From CAVYUC01 sp963771595 (GTDB lineage: Bacteria; Bacteroidota; Bacteroidia; Bacteroidales; Prolixibacteraceae): 64,000 nt of DNA. Under the pieces are notes generated by a model. The model ran no database searches. It was not told the origin of the DNA and saw only the letters and a list, made by a program, of their open reading frames with translations. The translations under genes were made by a program, and so were the position numbers. Positions 44,829-54,414 of this stretch are shown piece by piece (the first letter of the stretch is position 1; the number at the start of each line of letters is the position of its first letter). The stretch spans positions 222,313 through 286,312 of the forward strand of contig CAVYUC010000008.1 of assembly GCA_963771595.1 (NCBI GenBank), read 5' to 3'.

Positions 44829-45916
44829 TGGATAAACTCGATATCAATCCGATAAAAAACTGGCTGCCAAACATCAACAATCCACTGCTGATTGCCGGCC
44901 CGTGCAGTCTCGAAACAGAAAAGCAGGCGGTTGAAACGGCAAAATTACTTGCAAAAGATCCACGTGTATTTATATACCGCGGCGGAGTGTGGAAACCCCG
45001 GACCCGTCCCGGATCGTTCGAAGGTGTTGGTTCCATTGGTTTAAAATGGCTCAACACGGTGAAAAAGGAAACCGGTCTTCTGGTGGGAACAGAAGTGGCA
45101 AACGCCCAGCACACCGAAGAAGCATTAAATGCCGGTATCGATGTGTTGTGGATTGGCGCACGTTCAACAGCCAGCCCTTTTGTAGTGCAGGAAATTGCAG
45201 ATGTTATTAAAGGTTCTGATGCGATTGTTATGGTCAAGAACCCGGTAAACCCCGATGTTCAGCTTTGGCTGGGAGCTATTGAAAGGGTGTATCAGTCGGG
45301 AATTAAAAATATTGTGGCCATTCACCGCGGATTTACGCCTTTCAGAGACACTGCTTACCGCAATTATCCCAATTGGAAAACGGTAATTGAATTGCGCCGG
45401 TTGATGCCAAATTTACCCATTATCTGCGATCCGAGTCACATTGCCGGAAAACGCGAATATCTTTTTGAAATTTCGCAAAAAGCATTTGATATGGGAATGG
45501 TGGGTTTAATGATTGAATCACACATCGATCCTTCCTGCGCACTAAGCGATGCAGCGCAGCAATTAACACCTGCCGATTTGGGTAAACTGCTTGACAAACT
45601 GGTTATCCGGTATGAAAGTGCCAGTAACCCGGATTTTGAAAACCAGCTGGATGTGCTACGTAACCGCATCGATGCACTTGATACTGAATTGCTCGAAATT
45701 ATGTCGTCGCGGGTGGAAATAGTGAAACAAATCGGTCTCTATAAAAAGATGAACAATGTTACTGCCCTGCAAATAAACCGGTGGTCGCAGTTGATGGAAA
45801 ACCGTGTGAATGTGGGAAAAACACTCGAAATAAACGAAAATTTTGTAAAAACGTTGTTCCAACTTATTCATGAGGATTCGGTGCGTATGCAAACCGAAAT
45901 TATGGATGAAGATTAA
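44825..45916 (+). CDS. Bifunctional DAHP synthase/chorismate mutase
   Basis: A 363-residue fusion. The N-terminal part is a 3-deoxy-7-phosphoheptulonate synthase of the KDPS-like type (AGPCSLETEKQAVETA; FEGVGSIGLKWL; ICDPSHIAGKREYL). The C-terminal about 90 residues are an AroQ-class chorismate mutase (LRNRIDALDTELLEIMSSRV and VEIVKQIGLYKKMNNV). It therefore supplies both the first pathway step and the step to prephenate. It follows tyrA with a four-base overlap and lies under the same attenuator. This fusion is common in Bacteroidetes. Confidence 0.92.
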   Translation: MMDKLDINPIKNWLPNINNPLLIAGPCSLETEKQAVETAKLLAKDPRVFIYRGGVWKPRTRPGSFEGVGSIGLKWLNTVKKETGLLVGTEVANAQHTEEALNAGIDVLWIGARSTASPFVVQEIADVIKGSDAIVMVKNPVNPDVQLWLGAIERVYQSGIKNIVAIHRGFTPFRDTAYRNYPNWKTVIELRRLMPNLPIICDPSHIAGKREYLFEISQKAFDMGMVGLMIESHIDPSCALSDAAQQLTPADLGKLLDKLVIRYESASNPDFENQLDVLRNRIDALDTELLEIMSSRVEIVKQIGLYKKMNNVTALQINRWSQLMENRVNVGKTLEINENFVKTLFQLIHEDSVRMQTEIMDED

Positions 45917-45937
45917 AATACAGGCAGCTATAACGTG

Positions 45938-45972
45938 AAATCCTGAAGTGAATTATCCTTCAGGATTTTTTT
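45938..45972. terminator. Intrinsic terminator after the aromatic operon
   Basis: Perfect arms AAATCCTGAAG (45938-45948) and CTTCAGGATTT (45958-45968), followed by T. The last codons of the convergent rnpA gene lie in its 3' arm. Confidence 0.85.
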
Positions 45973-46381
45973 TATTCCCGGTCAAAATTTTAGTGACGAG
46001 GGTGTTGATACTTTTTGCAACCGCCCATTCCGTCTTTTTATACGTTTCGATTTTTTTGCCGATATAAATAAATGCAACCGCAATTTTTATATCCCCTGCG
46101 CCCGAATACAAAACATGCTTATTCAGCCGGTAAGCTTCCCGCATTCTTCGCTTTATAAGATTCCGTGAAACTGCTTTTTTAAAACTTTTTTTACCCACTG
46201 CAAAAGCTGCTTTTACCGGATAGGTTCCTGTAAAATCTGTTTCATTGTAAACAACTTTTATCGGATAAACTAAAAATGAATTGCCTTCCAAAAACAATTT
46301 ATCAAACTGTTTTTTACTGCATAAACGTTCTTCCTTTTTAAAAGAATAATCTCTCTCGCCGTTTTTCGAAAAGTTCTTCAT
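45953..46381 (-). CDS. rnpA: Ribonuclease P protein component
   Basis: A 142-residue basic protein that binds RNase P RNA and aids 5' processing of tRNA precursors. The family signature is FKKAVSRNLIKRRMREAYRL, and the N-terminal FKKEERLCSKKQFDKLF is the usual substrate-binding helix region. It is slightly longer than most (about 115-130). The gene lies 64 bases downstream of hemD on the same strand; a hairpin between them may separate their expression. Confidence 0.93.
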   Translation of the reverse strand: MKNFSKNGERDYSFKKEERLCSKKQFDKLFLEGNSFLVYPIKVVYNETDFTGTYPVKAAFAVGKKSFKKAVSRNLIKRRMREAYRLNKHVLYSGAGDIKIAVAFIYIGKKIETYKKTEWAVAKSINTLVTKILTGNKKNPEG

Positions 46382-46389
46382 TTTATATT

Positions 46390-46424
46390 AAAAAAGGCCA
46401 TCTGCCATGCGACAAACAGCCTTT
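46390..46424 (-). terminator. Possible terminator between hemD and rnpA
   Basis: AAAGGC (46393-46398) pairs with GCCTTT (46419-46424) around a 20-base loop; on the minus strand it is followed by six T, directly before rnpA. The six-pair stem is short, so partial attenuation is as likely as termination. Confidence 0.4.
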
Positions 46425-46445
46425 CAAATTTATGCTTTTTTTTGT

Positions 46446-47195
46446 TTAACTGGTTTTATTCACTTTCCTGATGTACTGTTCAAGCGCCATAGTCATTGAC
46501 GGCGCCTGCGATGTCGGGGCTTCAATATCCAGATTCAGACCCGCTTCTCTAACTGCATTGGCGGTGGATGGCCCAAAACAGGCAATTTTGGTTTCATTCT
46601 GTTTGAAATCAGGAAAATTCTGAAACAGTGAAGTGATTCCCGACGGACTGAAAAATACCAGAATATCGTAATTTACATCTTTCAAATCCGATAAATCGCT
46701 GCCGACGGTACGGTACAATATTGCCTTTGTATAATTAAATTCACCTTTATCGAGCAATTCCGGAATTTCCTGCTTGTGAATATCCGAAAGCGGAACAAGA
46801 AACTTTTCGTCCTTGTGCTTTTTCATCACATTTACAAGATCTGAAAACTTTCCGTTTCCGTAAAAGATTTTCCGTTTCCGGTACACTATATATTTCTGAA
46901 GATAGTAGGCTGTGGCTTCCGAAATGCAGAAATACTTCAGCGAATCGGGCACCGTTAAGCGCATTTCCTGACATATATTAAAGAAATGATCGATTGCTGT
47001 ACGGCTGGTAAATATAACTGCAGAATGATCCAGAATCTGAATTCGTGTTTGCCTGAATTCTTTTGCCGATATACTTTCAACCTGTATGAACGGCCTGAAA
47101 TCAATTTTAAGTCCATTCCGTTCTGCCAGCTCGAAATAAGGAGATTTGGCCGTCTCCGGCTTTGGTTGCGAAACCAGAATACTCTTGATTTTCAA
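46446..47195 (-). CDS. hemD: Uroporphyrinogen-III synthase
   Basis: A 249-residue enzyme that closes the tetrapyrrole ring in haem and corrin synthesis. The family has little sequence conservation, but ILVSQPKPETAKSPYFELAE, VIFTSRTAIDHFF, ILVFFSPSGITSLFQNFP and ACFGPSTANAVREAGL are the expected blocks of its two domains. It sits 32 bases after DUF4271, an arrangement seen in many Bacteroidetes. Confidence 0.88.
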   Translation of the reverse strand: MKIKSILVSQPKPETAKSPYFELAERNGLKIDFRPFIQVESISAKEFRQTRIQILDHSAVIFTSRTAIDHFFNICQEMRLTVPDSLKYFCISEATAYYLQKYIVYRKRKIFYGNGKFSDLVNVMKKHKDEKFLVPLSDIHKQEIPELLDKGEFNYTKAILYRTVGSDLSDLKDVNYDILVFFSPSGITSLFQNFPDFKQNETKIACFGPSTANAVREAGLNLDIEAPTSQAPSMTMALEQYIRKVNKTS

Positions 47196-47227
47196 ATTAA
47201 TCTTCTTTAAATTTAACTTTAACTCAT

Positions 47228-48199
47228 CTACAACACCACAATTTTATACAGTAAAACCAAGGGTAAAAATTCTAGGGTACAAAAGTATAAAAACAGATAA
47301 AATATTGAAAATTGTTTCTTCAATAATATTATAAAACCTCTTTGAAGCAATAAAATATATAAAGCTGCTATTGAAAGTATTCCTAAAAAAAGCGGGATTA
47401 AAATACTGTTGAATGGGAAAAAAGCAATCAGTAACACAAAAGGAAAAAGAACCATACCGGAAACCCGGTTAATATTGTCCATATTAAACAGATACTCACT
47501 GGTTTCGCTAATTCCTTCGGTTACAAAACCAACCATTTTATAAACCAGTTTTTTCAATATAAAATACAATAAAACGAGCCCGAGACAAAACAAATAAAGC
47601 CCGAAATTTTTGTACGGCAAACCAACGTCAAAATATTTTATGACCTGGAATAAAAAAATTGAAAATGTGAGATAAAAATAAACTTCAAGCCGGAAAGCTC
47701 CACTCAAAACCGAATAGTTGCGCTCCTCGAACATCCGGAAAGAAGTGGAATAATTTACCAGCGATTGCAGCAAATTAGTCAGATATTTTGAATAGGAATT
47801 GCGCACTGTTGCAAACAAAACCAGCGTGAGAATCAGCAAAATGGTTAACCAGTCGGTATTTTCGGCACGAATGGCGCGGTTGGGCAAAGCCAATCCAACA
47901 TCGGCAGCTTTTGTTGTTGTGGTCAGCCGCACTTCATTTTTGGGTTGAATGTAACGGGAGTCCCCAATCAGCATTTTCTGTTCCGATTTCCATAACCTGG
48001 TTCTCGACTCCGGTGCAGTTTTTTGTTGTGGACTTTTTGTGACGCTTTGAATCTTTCCGGCAGTTGATTTTTTCGCCGGATTTGAAGCCAGAGAATCAGA
48101 TTTCGGCTGAACAACCCTTTTCCCCATGTTTCCGGAGGACTGTTGCAACAGGGTTTTCAACTGAAGCGTATCTTGCTGATATTTAAAAGCTGCATCCAT
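47228..48199 (-). CDS. DUF4271 family membrane protein
   Basis: A 323-residue protein with a soluble, Lys/Gln/Ser-rich N-terminal 110 residues and about six or seven hydrophobic segments after it (WLTILLILTLVLFATV; VLFPFVLLIAFFPF). It matches the Bacteroidetes DUF4271 family, commonly found next to hemD. The function is unknown. The ATG at 48199 is used; a TTG four codons upstream is unlikely. Confidence 0.8.
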   Translation of the reverse strand: MDAAFKYQQDTLQLKTLLQQSSGNMGKRVVQPKSDSLASNPAKKSTAGKIQSVTKSPQQKTAPESRTRLWKSEQKMLIGDSRYIQPKNEVRLTTTTKAADVGLALPNRAIRAENTDWLTILLILTLVLFATVRNSYSKYLTNLLQSLVNYSTSFRMFEERNYSVLSGAFRLEVYFYLTFSIFLFQVIKYFDVGLPYKNFGLYLFCLGLVLLYFILKKLVYKMVGFVTEGISETSEYLFNMDNINRVSGMVLFPFVLLIAFFPFNSILIPLFLGILSIAALYILLLQRGFIILLKKQFSIFYLFLYFCTLEFLPLVLLYKIVVL

Positions 48200-48317
48200 A
48201 TTGAAAAACAATTTGCAAAGATATTAATAGATTAAAATAAAAGTTGAATGAAGAAGATATAAATTCGCCCGTAATTTAAAATAGTATGTTTCATTTTTGC
48301 TGTTGCTTTTTTCGATT

Positions 48318-49257
48318 ATGATTTACCTGGCTCCGATTCAAGGATTTACTGATTTTGTTTACCGCAAAACGTATGCTGAAGTTTTTCCGGATACCGCGGC
48401 ATATTTCATTCCGTACATTTCGGTTAAAAATGATGCGGTGCTGAAAAAACATCTTGCCGAAATTCTTCCCGAAAATAATCCACAAAAACGGGTGGTTCCG
48501 CAGGTACTTCCGGCAAACGGCCAGGAAATGCTGTATCTCGCCAACCTGTTGTCCGGTTACGGATACAGCGAAATTAACCTGAACCTGGGTTGCCCGTACC
48601 CGATGGCTACCAACCGCGGAAAAGGCGCCGGACTGCTTCCCCACCCCGAACAAATCAGGGAGATGTTGGATGATTTCTTATGATAAAACGAACTTGAAAC
48701 TTTCCGTAAAATTGCGCGCCGGGTTAACCTCACCTACCGAAATTGAAAAGCTGGTTCCTGTTTTGAACGAATTTCCGCTGACGGAAATAATTTTTCATCC
48801 ACGCCTGGCGAGTCAGTTGTACAAAGGCGAAATTTTGGAAGATGCTTTCCAGCGTTTTTCAGAGAAAAGCAGCCATCCGGTGGTTTACAATGGCGACATT
48901 TTTACGCTGGAAGATTTTCACCGGAAAAAGGCTTTGTTCCCGCAAACCACAACCTGGATGCTGGGCCGCGGAATTTTAATGAACCCGTTTTTGCCGGCCG
49001 AAATCAATGGTATTCAACAACCAAAACAGGTAAAAAAAGAGAAACTGAATGAATTTCACCAGCTGATTTTTAATGGTTACTCGGAAATAATGGACAATCC
49101 CGGAAACGTACTCAATAAAATGAAGCAATTCTGGATTTATTTCAGCTTCAATTTCCCCAATCAGCACAAGGTTTTAAAAGGAATAAAAAAAGTGAAGTCC
49201 GTTCCGCTGTATCTGGTTCAATGCAGGAAAATATTTGATTCTTTCGATGCAAAATAA
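48318..49257 (+). pseudogene. tRNA-dihydrouridine synthase with a frameshift
   Basis: A dus-type gene read in two frames. The first part (48318 to stop 48681-48683) has MIYLAPIQGFTDFVYRKTYA and NLNLGCPYPMATNRGKGAG, with the catalytic Cys. The second part continues from about 48679 with YDKTNLKLSVKLRAGLTSP through VVYNGDIFTLED and MLGRGILMNPFL to the normal end. The span is 940 bases, one more than a multiple of three, so one inserted base near 48675-48680 explains it. Removing it gives a 312-residue protein, the right length. Either a real mutation or a sequencing error. Confidence 0.85.
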
Positions 49258-49268
49258 AAGAAACGCGG

Positions 49269-49442
49269 TTAATTGTCCCCGCAGTTTTCGCGTTCGTACT
49301 TTTCCATCAGGTTCATCAAAAGCATCATTTCCTTTAATTCCTCATCGGTTTTTGTCGATTCACAAATTTGGAGAAACCTGTTCAGCGCTTCCCTGTAATC
49401 ATCTTCTGTTTCTATCCTGTATTGTTGTGCGTACATAAACAT
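49269..49442 (-). CDS. Small acidic protein downstream of polA
   Basis: A 57-residue protein starting three bases after the polA stop codon, thus translated from the same transcript. The sequence YRIETEDDYREALNRFLQIC and ELKEMMLLMNLMEKYERE is helical and acidic, resembling the N-terminal part of HigA-type antitoxins, but no helix-turn-helix follows. It could be a stand-alone member or a shortened relic. Function unknown. Confidence 0.6.
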   Translation of the reverse strand: MFMYAQQYRIETEDDYREALNRFLQICESTKTDEELKEMMLLMNLMEKYERENCGDN

Positions 49443-49445
49443 AAA

Positions 49446-52217
49446 TCAATGTGCTTCAAGCCAGTTATCTGCAGCATTCATTTCCACGGTTAGCGGGATA
49501 TCCAGTTCAACTGCAAACTCCATTTCTTCCCTGACAATTTTTTTCACCTCTTCCAGTTCCGGCTTGTACACATCAAAATTCAATTCATCATGAACCTGCA
49601 AAACCATTTTTGATTTTAATTCCTGTTCCCTGAATTTCCTGTAAATGTTAATCATAGCAATTTTGATAATATCCGCGGCCGAACCTTGTATCGGTGCATT
49701 AATAGCGTTGCGTTCCGCCATTCCGCGTACTGTTCCGTTGGCTGAATTAATGTCATTTAAATAACGTTTCCGGCCTTTAATTGTTTGAACGTAACCTTTA
49801 TTTCTCGCCAGTTCGATTTGTGCATCCATATACATTTTTATCTGCGGGAAACTTTCAAAATAGCCGTCAATCAATTGTTTTGCCTCCGTGCGCGGAATAT
49901 TGAGCCGCTGCGAAAGTCCAAATGCTGATATCCCGTAAATGATGCCGAAGTTGGCCGTTTTTGCTTTCCGCCGCATGTCCGAATCCACTTCTGATTCCGG
50001 TATCTTGTAAATTTTTGCAGCAGTAATGGAATGAATATCTTTTCCCTCGCGGAATGCTTTCAGCATCTCCTCATCTTTGCTCAGGGCAGCCATAATCCGC
50101 AACTCGATTTGCGAATAGTCGGCCGATAAAAAGGTAAATTCTTCTCCTCCCGGAACAAATGCTTTGCGGATTTCGCGGCCGCTTTCATCGCGGATGGGAA
50201 TATTTTGAAGGTTGGGGTTGACTGAACTCAGACGCCCGGTGGCTGCAATGGCCTGGTTGTAGCTGGTATGCAACTTGCCGGTTTTCGGGTTTACCAGCAA
50301 CGGAAGCGCCTCAACATACGTATTCAGTAATTTCTTCAATCCACGGAATTCCAGAATTTTATTGATGATCGGATGCCGGTCGGCAAGCCGCGCCAGCACT
50401 TCCTCTGCAGTTGAATATTGTTTGGTTTTTGTTTTCCGGGCGTTGGAATCGATTTTCAGTTTTTCGAATAAAATCGGCCCCAGTTGCTTTGGCGACGAAA
50501 CATTGAATTCCTCTCCCGCCAAATCAATAATTTCTTTTTCGAGCTGAATGATTTGTCCGCGCAGCACTTCTGCATAGGTTTTTAACTCTTCGGTATTGAG
50601 TTTCACCCCTGCATTTTCCATGTGTACCAACACCGGGACCAGCGGCATTTCAAGGGTTTCGAACAATTCGCGCACACCAGCTTTATCCAGTTGGGCATCC
50701 AGCACATCTTTTAGCTGAAGGGTAAGATCGGCATCCTCGCAGGCATAATCGCAGAGTTTTTCCATTGGAACCGAACGCATATTCAACTGCCCTTTTCCTT
50801 TTTGCCCAATTAAATTTTCAGTTTTCACCTTTTCGTAATTCAGGTGAATACTGCAAAGGCTGTCGAGGTTATGTTTTTGTTCAGGCTGAATAAGGTAGTG
50901 TGCAAGCATGGTGTCGTACAATTCGCCTTTTACCTCAATACCGTAATTGCTGAGCATCAACATATCGTACTTAATGTTCTGTCCTATTTTGCGGATGTTG
51001 TCGTCTTCAAACAAATCCCTGAATTCCTCCAGTACTTTTTGCGCTTCTTCCCGCTTTTTGGGTACCGCCACACAAAACGCCTCATGTTTGCGGAACGAAA
51101 ACGAAAGACATACAATTTCTGCCAGGTGCGTATCCAAACCCGTGGTTTCGGTATCAAAACAAAACTCCTCCTGTACCGAAAGCTCGGCACACAGGCTGGC
51201 ACGCTGCATTTCATTTTCTATCAGATAATACTGATGGGGCGTGGAGCCAATGTTTTCCATTTTTTTGGCCGCAGGTTGCACCATTGAATCATCACCAAAG
51301 AGAGAGCCCTGAACAGCGCTCACCGCTTTTACTTTCTCCAGTTCGAGCCGCTGCGAAAGGGTTTTAAACTCCAGATCATCAAACAGAAGTTTCAGCGCCT
51401 CCTTGTTGATTTCGTCGCGTGTCAGTCCTTTTTTATCGAACTCGATGGGAACATCCCGGATGATGGTCGCCAGCATTTTCGACAACCGCACCTGTTCCTC
51501 AAATTCAATCAGCTTCTCTTGTTGCTTTCCTTTTATTTTGTCGATGTTTTCGTAAATGCCTTCGATGCTGCCGAACTCTGCAATCAGTTTCTGCGCATTT
51601 TTGGGCCCCACTCCCGGGCAGCCGGGAATATTATCGGATGCATCGCCCATCAATCCAAGAATGTCGATAACCTGCTCTGTACGTTCAATGCCAAAGTTTT
51701 TCAGCACCTCGCCGGGCCCCCACACTTCGGCCAGGCCACCTGCCTTTGCCGGTTTAAACATCAGCACATGTTCAGAAACCAGTTGAGCATAATCCTTATC
51801 GGGCGTCATCATGTACGTGGTAAAACCTTCACCTTCGGCTTTTTTTGCCAGCGTTCCGATGACATCGTCGGCTTCAAAACCTGCCATTTCAACAATCGGA
51901 ATATTGAATGCCTCAATAATTTTCCGGATATACGGAATGGAAATGCGTAAATCTTCGGGCATCGCCTCCCGGTTGGCTTTGTACTCCGGAAAGATTTCGT
52001 GGCGGAAGGTAGGTGCCGAAACATCGAACACCACGCCCACATAATTCGGGCTTTCGGTCTCAAGCAGTTGTACCAGCGTATTAACAAAGCCATACATTGC
52101 CGATGTATTCACTCCTTTCGAATTAAACCGCGGAGCACGTATAAATGCAAAATAGCTGCGGTAAATGAGTGCATAGGCGTCGAGTAAAAAAAGTTTTTTC
52201 TGGTTGTCTTCCGGCAT
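49446..52217 (-). CDS. polA: DNA polymerase I
   Basis: A 923-residue three-domain enzyme for Okazaki fragment maturation and repair. The 5'-3' exonuclease occupies about 1-290 (FLLDAYALIYRSYFAF; GDASDNIPGCPGVGPKNAQ). The 3'-5' exonuclease (about 330-510) keeps acidic residues in FCFDTETTGLDTH, so proofreading is probably active. The polymerase domain has LSADYSQIELRIMAALS and QVHDELNFDVY. Length is normal. A small 57-residue gene follows directly. Confidence 0.96.
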   Translation of the reverse strand: MPEDNQKKLFLLDAYALIYRSYFAFIRAPRFNSKGVNTSAMYGFVNTLVQLLETESPNYVGVVFDVSAPTFRHEIFPEYKANREAMPEDLRISIPYIRKIIEAFNIPIVEMAGFEADDVIGTLAKKAEGEGFTTYMMTPDKDYAQLVSEHVLMFKPAKAGGLAEVWGPGEVLKNFGIERTEQVIDILGLMGDASDNIPGCPGVGPKNAQKLIAEFGSIEGIYENIDKIKGKQQEKLIEFEEQVRLSKMLATIIRDVPIEFDKKGLTRDEINKEALKLLFDDLEFKTLSQRLELEKVKAVSAVQGSLFGDDSMVQPAAKKMENIGSTPHQYYLIENEMQRASLCAELSVQEEFCFDTETTGLDTHLAEIVCLSFSFRKHEAFCVAVPKKREEAQKVLEEFRDLFEDDNIRKIGQNIKYDMLMLSNYGIEVKGELYDTMLAHYLIQPEQKHNLDSLCSIHLNYEKVKTENLIGQKGKGQLNMRSVPMEKLCDYACEDADLTLQLKDVLDAQLDKAGVRELFETLEMPLVPVLVHMENAGVKLNTEELKTYAEVLRGQIIQLEKEIIDLAGEEFNVSSPKQLGPILFEKLKIDSNARKTKTKQYSTAEEVLARLADRHPIINKILEFRGLKKLLNTYVEALPLLVNPKTGKLHTSYNQAIAATGRLSSVNPNLQNIPIRDESGREIRKAFVPGGEEFTFLSADYSQIELRIMAALSKDEEMLKAFREGKDIHSITAAKIYKIPESEVDSDMRRKAKTANFGIIYGISAFGLSQRLNIPRTEAKQLIDGYFESFPQIKMYMDAQIELARNKGYVQTIKGRKRYLNDINSANGTVRGMAERNAINAPIQGSAADIIKIAMINIYRKFREQELKSKMVLQVHDELNFDVYKPELEEVKKIVREEMEFAVELDIPLTVEMNAADNWLEAH

Positions 52218-52290
52218 AATCTATTTCATTTTGATTCTATTGATACTATTGGCTTCTATCATTTTTCAGCAATTGAAAGCTTCTCAATAT

Positions 52291-52362
52291 TTACCCCTAT
52301 CCTAAAGGGGAATGTCCCTGATGTGAGAACCGTTCTCCCCTTCAGGGGAGTCAGAGGGGTGA
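52291..52362. repeat. REP-like imperfect palindrome
   Basis: TTACCCCTATCCTAAAGGGG (from 52291) is answered by CCCCTTCAGGGGAGTCAG and GAGGGGTGAA (to 52362). The arms form nested GGGG/CCCC hairpins. It lies between queD and polA and looks like the short repeats scattered in Bacteroidetes genomes. Confidence 0.5.
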
Positions 52363-52412
52363 ACAATGGGATAAATTTTTGATATGACATTAAAGTTTTG
52401 ATTTGTTAATTT

Positions 52413-52862
52413 TTAACTATTATCCGAAGCAAACCACTCTGCAAAAGCGGTAACAGTTTCGTACAAACGGATACTAAACAATGAAACGTTTTGCGGCAGA
52501 TGTTGTTGAAGGATTTCGGCGATGTAAGCCACAATATTTTCTGATGTGGGCTGAAAATCAACAACAATCAGGCGGCCGGTTGTTTTTTTCAGCAACTCCA
52601 TTTGCGGTTGTGGAACCCGGCTGTTCACCATCAGCGCATGGTCAAACCGACCCACTATTTCCGACTTCACAATCTCCTTCAAATCACCAAAATCGAGCAC
52701 CATTCCGTCTTTCGGGTGGCCGGGTTCGTTTCGCGGCTCCCCAATTAATGTCACCTCCAGGTTGTAGGAATGACCGTGAATGTTGCGGCACAACCCGTCG
52801 TATTCGTAAAGAGTGTGTGCCATTTCGAAATGAAACCGTTTTGTAACTCTTATATTCGGCAT
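52413..52862 (-). CDS. queD: 6-pyruvoyl-tetrahydropterin synthase/QueD family protein
   Basis: A 149-residue Zn-dependent lyase. Zinc ligands are His16 in HFEMAH and His29 and His31 in CRNIHGHSYNLEV; Cys25 is the catalytic Cys; the Asp/His pair is in GRFDHALMVN; PTSENIVAYIAE is also conserved. It most probably makes 6-carboxytetrahydropterin for queuosine. No other que genes are present, so the PTPS role cannot be excluded. Confidence 0.88.
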   Translation of the reverse strand: MPNIRVTKRFHFEMAHTLYEYDGLCRNIHGHSYNLEVTLIGEPRNEPGHPKDGMVLDFGDLKEIVKSEIVGRFDHALMVNSRVPQPQMELLKKTTGRLIVVDFQPTSENIVAYIAEILQQHLPQNVSLFSIRLYETVTAFAEWFASDNS

Positions 52863-53026
52863 TTCCTGTCCTATTTTTTTTGAAAGGGTGAAATTAAGGA
52901 AATTCGGGGGAAAAGGTAAAACATGAAACGATTAATTGAGAAATAACCGGGAAGCCTTCGCTGCCGCACGATTGCATTGCATCGTATGGCACAACTGTAA
53001 TTGTTCGGTAACGGTGGAAACATATT

Positions 53027-53662
53027 CTAAATTTTAAGTTCGTAATTTATTTTTACCCCATAATGTAATTTTCTTTGAAAAGAATTTAACCAAACTGTGT
53101 TTGCCCTGTATTTGACAAAAGGCATAAGTGAGATTACTTTGTTTTTTGAAAATGAATACGAATACCCGGCGCCAAAATAGATGTCCAGAAAAAATACATC
53201 GTCAGAATACCACGCTAAATTAAAATCAGGGATTTCGTTCCAATCATAAACACTAGAAGCACTTTCGGCTTTCAAAAGGATTGTTTTTCCTCCATACAAT
53301 CCTGATGTAATCAATAACCCATTTCTTTCATTAAATTTCAAACGGCTGCTTAATAAAAAAGGGACACTTATTTCAGCAAAGTGAAACCTTTCTGTGTTGA
53401 TAATAAAATCCATGATTTTCCCTTTTTGGTAACTTATGCCCGTGCCCATAGAGATATTATTGTTCAGTTTTCTTAAATATAAAACTTCAATGCCCGGATC
53501 GACAGGATATTGATAATACCCCGGAACGACTTTAGCGCTACCATATTTGCGGATTTGATCATAATGAGCTAATATACCTGATAACACTAGTGTATTTTTA
53601 TTCTCTTGCCCTTGAAGTTGAAATACCGAAAAGAATATGAGTATAATAATTATAATCTTCAT
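53027..53662 (-). CDS. Exported beta-barrel-like hypothetical protein
   Basis: A 211-residue protein with a signal peptide (IIIIILIFFSVFQLQG) and beta-strands resembling a small outer-membrane barrel (GIEVLYLRKLNNNISMGTGI; FGAGYSYSF; LHYGVKINYELKI). No family is recognised. It stands alone, flanked by REP-rich intergenic DNA, and its lower GC content and Lys/Asn/Ile-rich makeup hint at acquisition. Confidence 0.6.
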   Translation of the reverse strand: MKIIIIILIFFSVFQLQGQENKNTLVLSGILAHYDQIRKYGSAKVVPGYYQYPVDPGIEVLYLRKLNNNISMGTGISYQKGKIMDFIINTERFHFAEISVPFLLSSRLKFNERNGLLITSGLYGGKTILLKAESASSVYDWNEIPDFNLAWYSDDVFFLDIYFGAGYSYSFSKNKVISLMPFVKYRANTVWLNSFQRKLHYGVKINYELKI

Positions 53663-54041
53663 TTTGATACGTTTTATTTTGATTAGTTAATTAAGGTTAT
53701 AAATAGTTATTACCGAAGTAAAATAAAATATACATTCATCTTCACCTATCAAAAAATTTTGATTACGGGCAGTGTATCATACCATTCGGTTTTTTAAGGT
53801 TTGTATCATTTGGTTTTATTTAGATGGCTTCAAAAAATGATTTTACGCGTTGCTGTTTTGGTTCTTTATTTAAGGTGTTGTAATTAGAGTTTCTATTTAT
53901 AAATGCTGAAATTACAAAAAAGGTTGCTTAATATTCACCTGTTCCTTAACATATTTTTGGTTTCGTATCGTTTAAATTTTATAGTTTAAACAAATTGCTT
54001 CAGATTATTGTGGTGAAAGGTACAGATAGATTTCATGGGAT

Positions 54042-54088
54042 AAAACCGTATTTCTACGGTACATTTTCATACGTAGAAATACGGTTTT
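54042..54088. repeat. Perfect 17-base-pair palindrome
   Basis: AAAACCGTATTTCTACG (54042-54058) and its exact reverse complement (54072-54088) flank a 13-base loop. A T run follows (54085-54090), so it may act as a terminator. It is one of three repeat elements in the 53663-54438 gap, which has no gene. Confidence 0.8.
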
Positions 54089-54210
54089 TTCATTGCGGAA
54101 AATACGCATAGGATGCTGAGGAATACCACATAAATGTGTATCAGCGGGGAAAAAACAGTCGCTTTCGGCCGCCGGGAAGGCGATTTCAAAAATGAATTGC
54201 AATTCATTTT

Positions 54211-54280
54211 TGTCATGTTGTGCGTAGTCGAAACATTCGTCTTCAATGGGATGGATTCTTCGACTTCGCTCAGAATGACA
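54211..54280. repeat. REP-like element of the HSERSRR/DYAQHDK type
   Basis: Arms TTGTCATGTTGTGCGTAGTC and TTCGACTTCGCTCAGAATGA form an imperfect inverted repeat of about 23 bases around a 30-base centre. Translated it gives HSERSRRI and DYAQHDK, well-known artefact peptides of a repeat scattered through many Bacteroidetes genomes. It is not a gene. Confidence 0.75.
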
Positions 54281-54335
54281 AGAAAGCAAACTTTTTGAGA
54301 CGCCCTCGTCATTATAAATCCGGTAATCCGTTTTT

Positions 54336-54354
54336 GCGGAGTTGGAAACTCCGC
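54336..54354. repeat. Short GC-rich hairpin element
   Basis: GCGGAGTT (54336-54343) and AACTCCGC (54347-54354) with a three-base loop make a very stable hairpin upstream of trpS. It may be a further REP-type repeat. Confidence 0.5.
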
Positions 54355-54406
54355 GTCCCGTACCTACTATTTTCTCCTGAATGTTTTTAGTTTACGCCCG
54401 AATATC

Positions 54407-54414
54407 TATTTTTG
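54407..54414 (+). promoter_or_regulatory. -7 element before trpS
   Basis: TATTTTTG matches TAnnTTTG, with a leader of about 20 bases before the ATG. The -33 region has no TTTG at the right spacing. Confidence 0.4.

Noticed and set aside
48670..48690. Programmed frameshift in the dus gene
   Set aside because: The junction lacks a CUU-UGA-type slip site or upstream stimulator, and dus genes are not known to be recoded; an indel is simpler.
54005..54312. Two overlapping minus-strand frames of 81 and 94 codons
   Set aside because: They translate a scattered repeat (HSERSRR, DYAQHDK) and a palindrome; no start context or family.
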